Source of the DNA: Chloroflexota bacterium
GTDB taxonomy: Bacteria; Chloroflexota; Chloroflexia; Thermomicrobiales; UBA6265
Assembly (NCBI GenBank): GCA_023424355.1
Contig: JAFAEA010000022.1
Location: 1-5,885, forward strand
Reading direction: 5' to 3'
Length of the DNA stretch: 5,885 nucleotides
Part shown: piece after piece, positions 5,836 to 5,885 of the stretch
Layout of the letters: each line of letters starts with the position of its first letter
Position numbering within the stretch: the first letter of the stretch is position 1
Notes under the pieces: model-generated
What the model was told of the DNA's origin: nothing
Database searches by the model: none
What the model saw: the letters and a program-made list of their open reading frames with translations, nothing else
Position numbers and translations under genes: made by a program

Positions 5836-5885
5836 ATGCCGTCGATGATCTGGAATCGCAAGAAGAGTCACATCAAGCCTGATAT
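5836..5885 (+). CDS. Start of an unidentified gene, cut by window edge
   Basis: An ATG at 5836 opens a frame that stays open for 16 full codons to the window edge, reading MPSMIWNRKKSHIKPD. AAGGA at 5822-5826, 9 bases upstream, makes a good ribosome binding site and supports a real start. The visible piece is short and basic, and I do not recognise the protein. In many bacteria fabF is followed by pabC or mltG, but nothing here identifies either. Confidence 0.6.
   Translation, partial: MPSMIWNRKKSHIKPD

Overview
The window holds ordinary bacterial housekeeping genes in an unusual order, on two divergent transcription units. Codon use is fairly G+C-rich (sense codons TTA, CTA and TCA are nearly absent) and the ribosome binding sites are strong AAGGAGG or AAGGA types. 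The organism is therefore a bacterium with canonical Shine-Dalgarno initiation. MreD and PBP2 point to a cell with a lateral-wall elongation machine, so probably a rod. I cannot name the phylum from the sequence alone.

Left part, minus strand (1-1598): mreD, then the N-terminal 340 residues of penicillin-binding protein 2 (mrdA), which runs off the left edge. PBP2 starts with GTG behind a perfect AAGGAGG. Both are elongasome genes. Usually mreB and mreC lie directly upstream of mreD, but here a 145-bp divergent intergenic region and then a fatty acid gene occupy that place.

Middle and right part, plus strand (1744-5745): a fatty acid synthesis cluster. The order is a FabF-type ketoacyl-ACP synthase (KS1, 425 aa), a small four-helix membrane protein resembling the YrdB/DUF2568 family that overlaps KS1 by four bases, FabD (malonyl-CoA:ACP transacylase), a 121-bp gap, and a second FabF-type synthase (KS2, 410 aa). 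Both synthases keep the complete Cys-His-Lys-His active site, so this is not a KS/chain-length-factor pair of the type II polyketide kind. FabD loads malonyl groups onto ACP, and the synthases condense them with acyl chains. The usual companions fabG and acpP are absent from between fabD and fabF.

Right edge (5746-5885): a 90-bp leader with a TATACT -10-like box and a small inverted repeat, then the first 16 codons of an unidentified gene.

I found no RNA gene, mobile element, CRISPR array or clear terminator, and no strong case for an undescribed system. The most interesting points are the gene order, the membrane protein coupled to KS1, and a possible 28-codon leader ORF whose stop overlaps the KS2 start as GTGA.
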